DNA of 64,000 nt from Cryptomeria japonica (lineage: Eukaryota; Streptophyta; Pinopsida; Cupressales; Cupressaceae): NCBI RefSeq assembly GCF_030272615.1, contig NC_081415.1:264773925-264837924 (forward strand), in the 5' to 3' direction. Below the pieces are notes generated by a model. That model saw only the letters and a program-made list of their open reading frames with translations, made no database searches and was not told the origin of the DNA. This document shows, in pieces, positions 35,290 through 46,889 of this stretch (positions within the stretch are counted from its first letter, which is position 1; every line of letters starts with the position of its first letter). The position numbers and the translations under genes were made by a program.

Positions 35290-38200
35290 CTGCAATGGAA
35301 ACCACTCATCCTCGGAGGGCAACAATTGCGCCTCCATATTTTGGTAGTGTTGGTCTAAAAAATTTATCTCATCAAATGACAAACTTGCTAGTTCATCATG
35401 GACCACTTTCAAGAGCGTGTAGAGCTGGGCCAAGGGATGCAAGAGACACTTGACCTCTTCAGCCAAATGGGATTGTTTAGGCGCTATAGGAAGGTCCTAT
35501 CTTGCTGCAACTTCTCAACTTGGTTTAACAGTTATTCAATTCTTAATATAGAACCATCCGCAGGAAACGAAGAAGGCAAACCCAATGAAACAAACCTCTC
35601 TATGCATTGCTTGATGTCTGGGATTGAAATCTATAATGGCTCAAGCATTGTTGATACATGCATAATCAGTCTATGTTGGTTGATGAAGACATTAGTCTTC
35701 TTGATCGATTGCTTGTGGTCTGCAATCCATTTCTCTCTCAAATCTTCATCTTGAGCCGCATACAACATCTGGATTTTGTTCTGGGCCACGGGGAGCTCGG
35801 GACTAATAACAAGCATAGAGTTGTTAATGAGGGCACCCAACTCGACAAAGAGGAATTGTGCTTCTCTGAGAAATATCAACATAGGTTGGAGCGAAGGGCT
35901 ATACTACTTAACTCTTTCCTAATGGGAAACATATAACTCCACCAAGATCGGAGAAAAATCTTGAGAGACCTCCATGGAGGGAGGAATATTTAACAACCGT
36001 GAAACTTCCTCGTCCTTTGATGTTATTTCATGTTGCAGCTTCCTGCACTTGTCTTGCTCAAGGACCACTTGACTCTCCAAAGCGAGGACTCTGGCACTTC
36101 CATCTTGCATAGTTTGTTGGAGTCGCGACACAAGATCTCGTTCTTGCTACAATAAACCTTTCGTGTCAAAGAACTTCCTCTCGACTTGCTCTAGGTTACT
36201 CTCCTTTCTACACAACTCTATTTCAAACTTTTCTTTCTCTTCCGAGAGCATGACTTGTGCATCACTTAGATGCCAAGCGTACTCTTCTTTTAGGTGGATA
36301 TCCTCACGCAGTTGTGCATTCATTTGGGTAGCATCTCTGGAAGCTGCGTTTAACTATTGAATTTCCTGGTCTTTCTCCTATAATTCTTTGAAGGCCACAT
36401 TTCTTGTTGCCTCTTGGCCTTTTAACTAAGAAATCACATTGTCAAGGGTCGAGTGCAACTTTCCTTTTTTAGAGTTAGCCTATGTCAACAATCCCTACAA
36501 GTGATTGATTTCAGTAAACCTAGCTTTGTCTTCTTTTCTTTGTTGGGCCAGAGATTCTTGGAGGTTTACATTCTTTGCTTGCATTTTCTCCAGATGATGA
36601 CTCTTTTTGATGAAATCTGAAGACATGGCCTTTGAAGTTTCTTTCATCATTTCAACCTTGTCAGACGCCATAGCATTCAAGAGGTTGACACCAATAGCAT
36701 GCAAAGTGTAATTGTTGGGTCTCATTTGGGCTTTCGGCTTGTCAACCTTGGGAAGCATGGTTGCAAAGAAAAAACTATCATTCTCCTTGCTGAAGTGTGT
36801 CTGCAAGTGCAGACAGGTTTACTTGGCACCATCTTTTTCCTTTCTTTTACCTGTTTTGCCAATATGGGCAGTCTTGGAATAGGTAACTTGTTCTTGATAA
36901 GCATCTGAGTTGGCAATAGCTTGGCCTACAAAAGCTGCACCATGAGGGATTGTAAAGGGGAATTGAGAAATAGGGCCACCAAAAGAGGTTTGAATAGGGC
37001 ATCCAAGCATGGTTGGAGAAAACAAAAGGATGAAGGGAGAGGCTCTAGAAAAAAATGGATCACCAGACACTGCTCCAAAATTTGGGGGAGGAGTGGACTC
37101 TCCAAAACCAAGCCTACGCGAGACGATGGCTGCTTCAGGCATCTACAAGGAAAATGTTGCGGGAATAAAATTGGGGGCTGGGAATGAAATGGAGACCTAT
37201 GGAAACACTTCTTGAGGGTCAACTGGTACCCCGACGGGCGCTAATGTGAGGGTGGTGGGAATCTGGGTATGCATAGATACAAAATGGGTAGTTGTAGAAG
37301 AAACAACTTGAGCAGAGGGAAAAGGAAAAGAAGGGCATACCTGAACCATGGAAGTCACCGACCACTGAGGAACTGAGGGAACCTTTGGGGCTCAAGAAGA
37401 CAAACCTTTCTTTGTAGAACCCAGATATTGCTTCTTACTGGGAGGGGAGTCAGACACCTGCTTCTCATCTTCTCTCTTACCAGCTTGGGAATGGGGTCTT
37501 CGAACAAAACCGATGAGAGGAAGAAGAATATGAGGCTCATTGTATTGCTCTTCAATACTTAAAACCTCTATGTCCTGGTGCTAGGCCACCGCGGGGGACA
37601 AGTATCCATGTGGGGAGCTATCACCTATCTCTTCATCAGAATTGTTGTACTGGGTAGCCATTCAAGCTCAAAACACTCATCCAAAGGAGCGTTCCCGATG
37701 TTAGCCCTGGGCTGACTCACTTCTTACCAGTAGATCCAGAAATCATTGCTCTTTTTCCTAGGCCAATAATCTAACGTCATGGCCTCCAACATAGTCCAGG
37801 GGATGGATTTTGTGGGATTGTACTTTTGCATGACGGAGTAAAAACTCAACCATGGGGGTCATTTTAGCACGCGAAAATCATTAAGACCCACATAGAGATT
37901 TGGGTCGTCCACTTGTGGGTTAGTGCGCCCTTCCCACGAGCTCTGTGGTTCATGTTTTACTGCATTATTTCTCTAGGAAAGGCACCCATCTGGGTCATAA
38001 CTCCACGTATCGTCAATGACTACTAAGCCGAGTTGCACCAACTTAGATGTCCAGATGTTTTCTGCAATGTTTCTCTGAACAAGAGTGATGGGGCCAATAG
38101 CGTTGTGGTCCTCTGTAATGGAAATGTCATGCTTCCCTACCCCTATGGCCCTTTCAATTCTCATCAACTATCATGAAATATTGAGGGTGAGGGTCCTTTC

Positions 38201-39178
38201 AGTGACATAGGTAGGTAGGCGGAAGGTCTCTTCCGAGAAACCATGCACTCAGATAAAGGTAAAATCACTACATAAGAACTAGTCACAAGGAGGTCACTCA
38301 TTGTACATCTAATTCATCTGAACTTGAGAAAAAAAAGTGAGTGGTTCATCAGGGATTGAACTGAGGTCTCTAAGGATGGGAACTAAGAAACAATCAGAAA
38401 ATTAATAGGTGTCATAAGAAGCCAACAGAATGGGTGTCCAGGCCGACATCGACATCTTGTTCCCTGACGCATCATAGATAGCCAATCACATGTATTGGCT
38501 AAAGAAAACCTCATTTTGATGGAGGAACAGGTGAACAAGGACTGAGGCAAATCTGAAACGCTAAAACTGTGAAAGCTCGGTTAGTTGCTTTTCCATTTCT
38601 CTGGTTATGAGGACAGAGAAGTCAAAATGAAAAGACCCCTTCTTCTTCCGGCATTTGAACAGGAAGCCCATCATAGCAATAGTGATCTCCTAGTCATTAT
38701 CATGATCGTATAACCATGCAAGAGTGGACAAAATATCCTTGAGGTCGTCGTGTCTCAAGTCACTATAAGACAAGGGGAGTCCTTGGAGTCTGACTAATGG
38801 ACTTCGATTAAGGGCACCATGACAGAATGAGATATCATCTCTTATGGTGCTCCAAAATTTCCCCATGACAACTTCAACAAACACCTTCATCCCTTCAAAA
38901 ATGGGACAACACATCATGTCCCTTATGGCCTTTGGGGTTAACACCATTTTCAGGAAAGAGCTTCTAATTGAATAAGAAATGGGGTCAAACCTGTTGGCAC
39001 ACACAACCATGAACTCTGGATAGTACAAAACCATGGGGACCACAAATTGAGGGGTACCACTATTCCAAAAATTAGTTGTTGTGGATTGCGGCTTCGCTCT
39101 ATGATGAATCATATTGTTGCATGCGGCCTCTCTAAGGTTCTTGGGTTGTTTATGGAGCTCGAGCTCAACAACACACAA
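35290..39178 (-). pseudogene. X2: large extra ORF of element G, relative of X1
   Basis: A decayed sense ORF between integrase and the left LTR. Residues from ATG 39178 include RFDPISYSIR (near 38961-38992), which matches YDPIARCIR of X1. Further on, VLVHLFLHQNEVFF (about 38485-38545) and the following W...L...DTY...F..CF pattern align with the X1 block SLLMHMFLFKG...W...L...F..CF. A Pro/Ser-rich linker with CGAK/KRKEK-like basic patches (36819-37142, after a frameshift) leads to Lys/Glu-rich coiled-coil segments (36495-36806, 35919-36131) and a C-terminal part (35631-35882). Stops interrupt it often. I recognise no known enzyme motif. Its position matches the extra ORFs described for Tat-lineage Gypsy elements. 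Confidence 0.68.
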
Positions 39179-39919
39179 AAAAATATATCATTGCAGATGT
39201 GTTGCAGGTATCCATCTTAGACTTGGCCTTAGTTATCGGATATTCCGACCTAGGCAGAATGACATGGAAAGAATAAGAGAGTTCACCGAAAACATCCACC
39301 CATAATCTTCCCTAAAAAAAACCTAAGGGAGTTGCTTTTGCTTCCATTTTCTGCAAGAGAACTTTTCTCTCTCAACTCTTCAAAATTTTTTGGGTGCTTT
39401 AGGTTGAAAATGAGCAATAAGATGAATATCTGGTGACCTTCTTCTTTTAATGCACTACATGCCTAGATCTTTGCAAAAGAACGCATTTAATGATGAGTGC
39501 CCATTTGCACATATGCCAATTCATTTTGTAGTCGTAATTAATCTTGAGGAGGACGAGCATTGGCATCTACGTTTCCCAAGAGAAAACCTACTCAGTTTGT
39601 TGTTTAATTAGAGCCACTTGAGATGATTTGCTTGTTCAGACGTATCTCCCCCTTAGTGAAGAATATCAATAGCCAATAGGGCTCGCACAAGTTAAAAGAG
39701 ACTTGTGGGGATTATGGTTTAAATGTGATGTACCTATTCATATGTGTGGCATATGAGGACATCGCCTCTTTCTTTGAGGTACCAGGCAAGACATTTTCCA
39801 ACTCCGAACCAGGCTTCACCTACTTGTGCGAATTAATGAGGAATGATAGATGCGTTGAAATTTGGAAGCCCTAGTCTTTTTCACCAATTGTCACCTCGAG
39901 GTGAGAATTCGTTATAAAT
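39179..39919. other. Spacer between X2 and the antisense ORF of G
   Basis: About 740 bp of internal G sequence with no convincing coding region. It lies between the divergent starts of X2 (minus) and the antisense ORF (plus), so it could hold promoters for both. I see no clear TATA box. Confidence 0.4.
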
Positions 39920-40663
39920 ATGTCTTTTCAGACATTTCTTTACACAGTATTAGCTTCAATGATGACGTTTCTTCAGGAAATGGATACCCTCATTAGGCTC
40001 ATCAGCAGTAAGGCTCAGGTGCTTGGTGAGGACCGATGGCTGCAGAGCATGACAAGGTGGAAGAATCCCTTGATCATCACTGCCATCAAATGGGTGCTCG
40101 ATGAGGACTTTATAGACAACGTGGACAAATACCGTGTAAACACAGACATTTGTTTGTATTTCTTGGCTTCGCTACTAGATTTTGGGATGACTGGGCTTTT
40201 GACCTCGACGCTAACTAAATCACTCTTCTCTTGGGATTTTCTGGGGGGTTTGGAAGATGTTGTGGTATACCACGTCCCTTTGAGAGGCCTACCTCTGGCG
40301 TCAGATTTGAGGCGTTTCATTACTTCTGGTGAGGGGGTGACCTGGCACCCGCTTATCCGCAGTCTGAAAATGATGTTGTTGTCATCTCATCGCTTTTGAG
40401 CGGAGCTCACTATAGAGTTTCTCCTCCAAATCCACCTAATAGTGTATGTTCTAGATAGCACTAAATGGTACACTGATTTCAGGGACTACATATTCCCACG
40501 AGTCCTGATGTTGCATGTCCAACCCAATTTAGTTCTCGTGTCCATAGCTCAGGAGCCTGGCGATGTTTTTAACCATGAGTGGTCAAAGGGGGAAGATGTT
40601 GCAGATGATGTTGGTGACTTTGATTTCTAGATGGAGGATGATGAATATGAAGAGGATCCTTGA
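39920..40663 (+). pseudogene. Antisense extra ORF of element G
   Basis: One frame from ATG 39920 to TGA 40661-40663, about 247 codons, with in-frame stops at 40397-40399 (TGA) and 40628-40630 (TAG). It is opposite to gag-pol. The product would start MSFQTFLYTVLASMMTFLQE and includes RWLQSMTRWKNP, LDFGMTGLLTSTL and a very acidic tail (EDVADDVGDFDF, then MEDDEYEEDP). I recognise no domain. Antisense ORFs between integrase and 3' LTR are known in some Tat-lineage Gypsy elements, which fits the position. The length, ATG start and biased composition argue against chance. Confidence 0.6.
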
Positions 40664-40908
40664 GTTAACACCATCATGTCATAGAAAACTTCATCTTGCT
40701 TCTTTTTGTTAAAATTTAGGTCGGAGGCCTACTGATGAATTTTAAAAAATACTCATAATGTAATGATTTTATTTTTGCTTGGTTATGGCATATCCTGTGA
40801 TTCATTTTTTGCCTTAGGGGAGCATGAAGAAACATAATTAAATAAATAAGGCATGCAAAAGCACTATTTACATTATGTACATTAGAGAAAAGCTGCTAAT
40901 GAAAAGGT

Positions 40909-42173
40909 TTAAGGTGGAACCCATTGACCGAGATCCTGAGAGTCTCCTTGCATATCTTCAAGATCAAAAGAATTGAAACCTTTGCAATCTACAATGTGGA
41001 AGGGTCCCTCCCATAACTCATCAAATTTGGCATTCTGACTGGGCTTGGCCGCCCTTTCGTTGTACTTCAAAACAAGGTGGCCTTGTTTGAATTTCGGGTC
41101 TAAATTTTTCTTATTGTTGAGCCAATTCTTGATGGTTTGCTGATGGATTTGAAGAGATATAAATGGTGCTTCCCTCATCTCTTCTAGTTCCATAATTTCT
41201 TCCAACCTTACCTCCATGGGACCATTCTCTGCCACTTTGATAGACTTGAGTAATTGCAAGGTTGGGATTTCCAGAGACACGAGGAACAGTGTGTCTTTAC
41301 CATAGACCAACTTATATGGGGAATTATTTAAGACCTTCTTGGGTGTTATCTAATCAGCCCATAATGCACTCATCAAGTGGTGATGTCACTCCCTTTTGTG
41401 CTCCGATCCCATCCTTTTAATGAGTCTGATGAGATTCTTGTTAGTGGACTCAACGAGTCCATTTCCTTGTGGATAGTAGTTTGAGGAGGTTTTTAGTAAA
41501 TACCTTTACTGAGGGTGAATTGGGTGATTCTTGAACCAATAAATGCATGCATGTTATCTAATATTATGGTCTTTGGCAGACCATATCAGCACACTAAATA
41601 CTCTAGAAACATCAATATCTCGGTCTCTGATGAATTCTTTAGGGGATCAGCTTTAGACCATCTGGTGAAGTAGTCAGTAGTGGTTAAGATCCACTTGTGT
41701 CCAGCTGAGCTTGGAGGATTGATCATCCCTATGAAGTCGAGACCCCATTGAGCAAAGGGTTCCTCCACCATTATAGGCTTGATCGACATCACCACTTTTC
41801 TACACCTACCACTGTAGTACTGGCATTCTTTACACTCCCTCACCAGGGTGTGCACATATTTGAACATAAAGGGCCATAACTATCCGACATGGGTGATCTT
41901 GATGATGGTAGTTTGTGCCAAAAAGTGACATCCTAATGAACCATAATGAAATTCATGTAAAATCTTGCTAGCTTTTCTTTGGTTCACGCAACGGAGCAGG
42001 ATTCCATCGAAATTTCTTTTAAAAAGTACACCATCCACCAAGCAGAAACCATTATTCTGCAGTCTATAGAATCTCCTTTTTTGGGGAGAGAGGCCTTCAG
42101 GAAAACTCCTAGTCTTCATAAAATGTTTATGAGCCTCCATCCAGTATGCTTCTATTGGTTCGAAGGTGACCAA
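40909..42173 (-). pseudogene. Element G integrase
   Basis: Read right to left. The zinc-binding region holds EFHYGSLGCHF and CKECQYYSGRC (about 41810-41960). The core has GLDFIGMINPP (first Asp, about 41715-41745) and a changed second-Asp segment LDNMHAF (about 41540-41565), where TDNG would be expected; the third catalytic Glu segment is not clear. After a frameshift, the C-terminal segment (40909-41310) carries LVYGKDT-like and LWEGPFHIVDCKG motifs typical of Gypsy integrase tails and ends QWVPP. Stops near 41520-41340 break it. Confidence 0.86.
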
Positions 42174-42464
42174 TACAACTTCTTTTGTGGCTATCTTAGC
42201 TTCTCGGGGTTCAAACTCTTGGGCTATTTATTCTCACAAACCTTTCTCATGGATTATCTTGGTGGGCTTGACATTAATATCATACTCCAGAATTTTGGTA
42301 ATCCAGTTCACCCTCTTTTCTATAATGTAATCTTCCATGATATATTCTTTGACTAAAGGATGAGCGACATACACAGTAGTCTTATTATAGATGATGAAGT
42401 GTCTAAACTTTTAAGGCCCTTGACTATGGCCAAATCTTTCTTTTCAACAAAATTGTACTTAGCC
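42174..42464 (-). pseudogene. Trace of the Gypsy-type RNase H of element G
   Basis: Between RT and integrase a decayed stretch includes phrases such as RHFIIYNKTTVYVAHPLVKEY and NWITKILEYDINVKPTK that fit the end of a Gypsy RNase H and the connection domain. Catalytic residues are not clearly readable. Confidence 0.55.
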
Positions 42465-43690
42465 TCATAATCCTTCAATCAGCACCACAACAATGCTATA
42501 GTGGCTAGAGAAAACATACATTATGAAATCCTTAGACATATTGGGGTTGGATAGCATGAGGGTCGAACAAATAGCATCTTTGATTTTTTCGAAAGCCTCT
42601 TTAGCTTCAGGAGTCCATTTAAAATGCATTTCCTTCTTAAGCAATAGGGTAATAGGCCTCACCATCCCTGCAAAGTCTGAAATAAAGTGGCTATCAAAGT
42701 TAACCTTACCTAGGAAAGACTGGATGCCCTTTTTATTGATAGGAAGAGAAAGCTCCTTTATTACCTTCACTCGATCAAGATCAATAGAGACTCCTTCCTT
42801 TGACACTACGTGTCCTAGTAATTTTCCTTGCGAGATCCCAAAAATACATTTCTTTGGGTTCAAAGAGATGCCAAACTCCAGACACTTTTGGAACACCAGC
42901 TCAAGATGATCAAAATGATCTTCTTTGTGTTTTGAAAACATGATCAAGTCATCCAAATATATGAGGATAATTTTATTAATAAGATCCTTGAAGGCTAGGT
43001 CCATAGCTCTTTGAAACTTTGCATCGACATTCGACAACCCAAACAACATTTTTTGGTAAGCGAATGTTCCCCATTTGGTTATGAAGGTTGTCTTATGTTG
43101 ATCTTTTGCCTTCACCAATACTTGATTATAACTCGATAAACCATCTAACATTGAGAACATCTCTGACCCTGCTACCATGCTTAACAATTGTTCCACTTGT
43201 CACAAAGGATAATGGTCTTTTAGAGATGCTTGGTTTAAGTCCCGAAAATCCACGCAAAGCTGGATATCCCCATTATTTTTTCTGACTGGCACCAAATTAG
43301 ATACCTATGTACTATGCTTGATGGGGTAAATGATTTTTTAATTATTTTAGCTTTCTCAATTCTTGGGCCATAAGGGACTCGATTTTCGGATTGACAGGTC
43401 TTTGCTTTTGTTAGACCGACTTGGCCCCATCAATAAGCTCAATGGTGTGTTGAATGATGCTGGGATTGTACCCTTTCAAATCTTCATAGGACCATGCTAG
43501 TACACCTACATACTCATCACAATATTGGCCCAATCTCTTTTGGTCTTTTGAAGGAACTTCCTTTCCGACCTTGAGTATTCTCCCACATCATACCAACATT
43601 TTGACATAGTCCCCTTTATTAGCCGTAAGTTTTTGCCTATCATTTTTGGCATCATCATGGTTGAACAAATTTTCTAGGGTGATTAATCCA
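42465..43690 (-). pseudogene. Element G reverse transcriptase
   Basis: A Gypsy RT in which the catalytic motif is YLDDLIMFS (about 42939-42966), preceded by LDGLSSYNQV and TFITKWGTFAYQKMLFGLSN, and followed by LNPKKCIFGISQGKLLGHVVS and the FLGKVNF thumb region. The upstream part (43200-43690) is broken by stops and frame changes, but phrases such as NPKIESLMAQELRKL and CVDFRDLNQASLKDHYP can be followed. The frame differs from that of gag-protease-RNase H, so a frameshift lies near 43400-43700. Confidence 0.9.
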
Positions 43691-43713
43691 TTAGGGAGCT
43701 TGTTGGATTTTAG

Positions 43714-44290
43714 CTAAATGATCTGATCCCCATAAGCCTCTTTTACCTTAGGTTGTAGTTGATCTACAAACTCTCCTTTTTTTTGAATGAACGAGGCGAT
43801 GTGCTCATTTCTTTCAAAAACTTTCCAATGGGTGTCATTGTCAGGAATAGTTGGCCGAAAAACCACATAGACTACCTGGGGGTTGGTGAGCAAGTCCTCA
43901 ACAGGGTCAAATTGTGATCCAATCATAGCCATCTGATCAACGGAAGCATTTGTCTTTTGAGGAATTATCTGGATGTTGAAAGTGTCAAAGCTTTCGATCA
44001 GATCCCATGTCCTATTGCGATAAGATCTCATACAAACATGTTTGGTGCTAGAGATTCCTCAAACCTGGTGCACAATCAACTTAGAATCGCCCAAAACTTT
44101 CAATTGCTTTATACCCATCCTCTTTGCCAAGCACAAGCCTTGGATCAGTGCTTCATATTCTGCTTCATTGTTAGAGCAAGAAAGTTGTAGACAAAAAGAC
44201 TTCAGGATCCGTTCACCTGAAGGTGAAGTGAGGCAAATCCTAGCCCCTAAACCTACATTGCATCTTGCACCATCAAAGTGTAGGGTCTAG
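43714..44290 (-). pseudogene. Archaeal-type RNase H domain placed before RT
   Basis: Motifs in order: HFDGARCNVGLGA (about 44250-44282, first Asp), NNEAEYEALIQGLCLA (about 44130-44175, Glu), LGDSKLIVHQV (about 44078-44110, second Asp) and SVDQMAM (about 43921-43945, last Asp). These are the four catalytic acidic positions of the archaeal-like RNase H acquired by the Tat group. In the common Tat order this domain follows RT and the Gypsy RNase H; here it lies between protease and RT. One stop interrupts the domain near 44075. An acidic tail (43714-43900) leads to RT. Confidence 0.8.
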
Positions 44291-45579
44291 AGTGCAGAAG
44301 ACAACTCTTCTTTAGTCAATGGTTCTTTGGTAAGTTTTGGAATGACTTGATTTTCATCAAAAATGTAGTAAGTACCAAGACCTGTGGCATGGTAGTTGGA
44401 GTATGGATCAGAGTCTATGAATTCATTGAGAAAGATCTCCTGATCAAGTGGAATATCCCTGGTTACTTCCTCATCCTTGAGAAGCTCTATGGTTTTCCTT
44501 TCTTCATTTGAGATGGAGGTATGATTTGGTTCAAAATTGAGCATAGCTTGATCCACTACGTGTTCAATGTGAAGGGGTTCTGAAAGGATTTTGAGTTTGG
44601 CACCATGCTAGATTCAAAGGATAAGGTGGGACCAATCTAAGGATAGGTAACCTCCTATTTTGACAATGAAGTCTCGAGAAAGGCAGAGGCCAAAAATAGG
44701 TGGGATGTCAATAACTACCACTTCTTGAGACATGGTAACACTAGGACACGCGAACAACGTCAACGGAAGGTTTTTGATAATACCCACGGTCTGGACCTTA
44801 TTCCTGCCTAGCTACATAATGCCCCTATTTAAAGGCTCATATTTGATATTACAAACCTCAGTGATTGGCTTAGGCATGATGGTGGTGCTAGCACCAAAAT
44901 CTATCATAGAATTGTGCAAAAGCTTATCCCCAACTATGAGGGTCAGATAGAAAGGATTTGGTCTAGGCTTACCTTCTGTTTGGGATTTAGGAGGCATGGC
45001 TTCATTTGTCAACACTGTTGGTGAGCATGATCTATGCATGGAGGGCTGAAACCTTTCTTCGCTAATCTGTGGAGTTTTAGCGGCATTTCCTATTGCATTT
45101 TTTCCCACCTCGGATAGAGCTTCTTTCAATCGATTCTTTTGTTCTAAGATACTAAGGAGATCCCATAAAGAGACATTGGTCGGGGCTTTCTTCAGTTGTT
45201 CCACCACATATAGTACTGACAGCACCGACGCCTTTGGCTCTCTTGGCTTATAAGGGATAAACTCCTTTCTTTGGTATGTGATAGCAATTGTGGGTTGTTT
45301 AGGAGCTTTATATGCAGTCAATCTTCCCTGTGTGTTTATATTCACCCCCATGAAGCACCTTTTCAAGCCGATGTTGTAATCTGATTGCAATTAAGGAGCT
45401 CCAAAGTTTGATGTGGCTGCATCATTTGTGAGCATGACATCTTCGTCCTCCTTCCAAGAGAATAGTGCATGGTTTGGAGCTATCTCTGCTTCTTGTTGTA
45501 TTGACATACCTTGCGTCTGGGCAATGAGAGACGCATTATCCATGCCAGGAGATGCGTAAACCAAATCATCTGGTACCAT
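44291..45579 (-). pseudogene. Element G protease and linker
   Basis: The retroviral-type aspartic protease reads NPFYLTLIVGDKLLHNSMI then DFGASTTIMPKPI (about 44860-44950). The active-site triplet is DFG where D-S/T-G is usual, so it may already be impaired. The upstream segment 45100-45579 is a gag-protease linker. Downstream, an acidic linker (44287-44556: IPLDQEIFLNEF, GTYYIFDE) leads to the RNase H. Same frame as gag, with stops between the segments. Confidence 0.82.
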
Positions 45580-45807
45580 GCCTAGGTTTCGTTGCTCTGC
45601 ATTTTTTTGTTATAGATTGCCTCTTGGATAATTTATTGGAGCATAGGCATTGTTACATGGAAATCACCAAGAATTGGTATCGTCCATTAGATTATTTTGT
45701 CCCACTGTCAACTCCTTACCAGAGTTAGGATATACAGTTTGTAAAGGATTGGGTATCGGAACTATCTAGCCATTTGGCTGGCTTGGGGAAGTTTAGTTGC
45801 TTGCATA

Positions 45808-46875
45808 CTAGTTCTGCTGATATGCGGGACTAGTCCCTTGGAAATTTTGTTGAAAAGGGGGTCTAGCAGGTGGGATTTGAGACCTTTTCATATTGACGAT
45901 CTCGTTCAAGAAAGTTCTCAATGAATTTTTCATATCACTAACCTCCAGAGCCAAAGATGATTGTGGAGGCGAATGTACTTGTTGGGGTCTGGGGTGCATG
46001 TACATAGATTGAGGAGCGGATGTGCTGGGCACAACCTCTTTAGAGGCCTGATTTGATAGCTCGGGAAAGACTGACATGAGTGGTTGCAGCGCAAGCTTCC
46101 CAACATCGATCATATTATTTTTTGCTTGGACTGCTAATTCAAATGCTTACGGGAGGGTATTGCCTCCTAGAGAAACAATCATTACTAATATATTAGAGTT
46201 GAAGGATTTCAAATAAAAGACAAATGCCATATCCATAGGATTGCGAGTGGACGACGGTATTCTTTGTCAGGTCCTCTGGAACCTTAAGCTGAATTTTGTC
46301 ACTGCTTCCTGAGGGGTTCTCTTTATCGTAATCAATTGGTGCATCAAAGATGACCTATCAATCTTGTCAGAGAATCTCGGAAAGAAGCGGTTGCCTAGCT
46401 GATCCCAATCTGCTATAGTGTTTGGACCTAGGGATCTATACCAATCTAGAGCTCTCCCTTTAAAAGATTCCCCAAGAAATCTCAAGGCTATATTTTTCTT
46501 GGTGATACCATGGACGATGCAGACATTGGCTATATCTTGTAGGTGTTCCCCGAGGATCTTGTGACATTCTCCAGTAAATTTAGGGATGACCTTTAGCACA
46601 GTGGAGGGAATCGATCCCCACACTATAGGTGGAGTGGGAGGATTGAGAGGACTTCCATTGTTCCATGTCACAAAATTTCTAGGAGGAACCCCATTATTGT
46701 AGGAGCAACTGCAGGGAAGATAGGTAGGCTCTGGGAAGAAGAGGTTGCAGCCAAATAAATGTTTACCAGGGGTGGAAGGAGTAAACTGGGATTTAAGGCT
46801 GTCTAACTCATGGTAAAGGGCATGTGACTCATAAACTATCTTAGGCTTATTCAAAATTTGGGTCCCACTAGGCAT
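45808..46875 (-). pseudogene. Element G gag
   Basis: Starts MPSGTQILNKPK at 46875, only 15 bases from the right LTR. The central retrotransposon-gag domain includes KFTGECHKILGEHLQDI, ALDWYRSLGPNTIADWDQL and FFPRFSDKIDRSSLMHQL (46267-46620). A Pro/Gln-rich C-terminal part follows (45808-46113). A stop lies near 46265. The usual long leader between LTR and gag is absent, which is unusual for Tat-type elements. Confidence 0.85.
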
Positions 46876-46889
46876 ACCAGAAAAAGAAC

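Noticed and set aside
36921-37215. Plus-strand open frames in the X2 linker
   Set aside because: They lie opposite the Pro/Ser-rich X2 linker, where stops are rare by composition, and resemble no protein.
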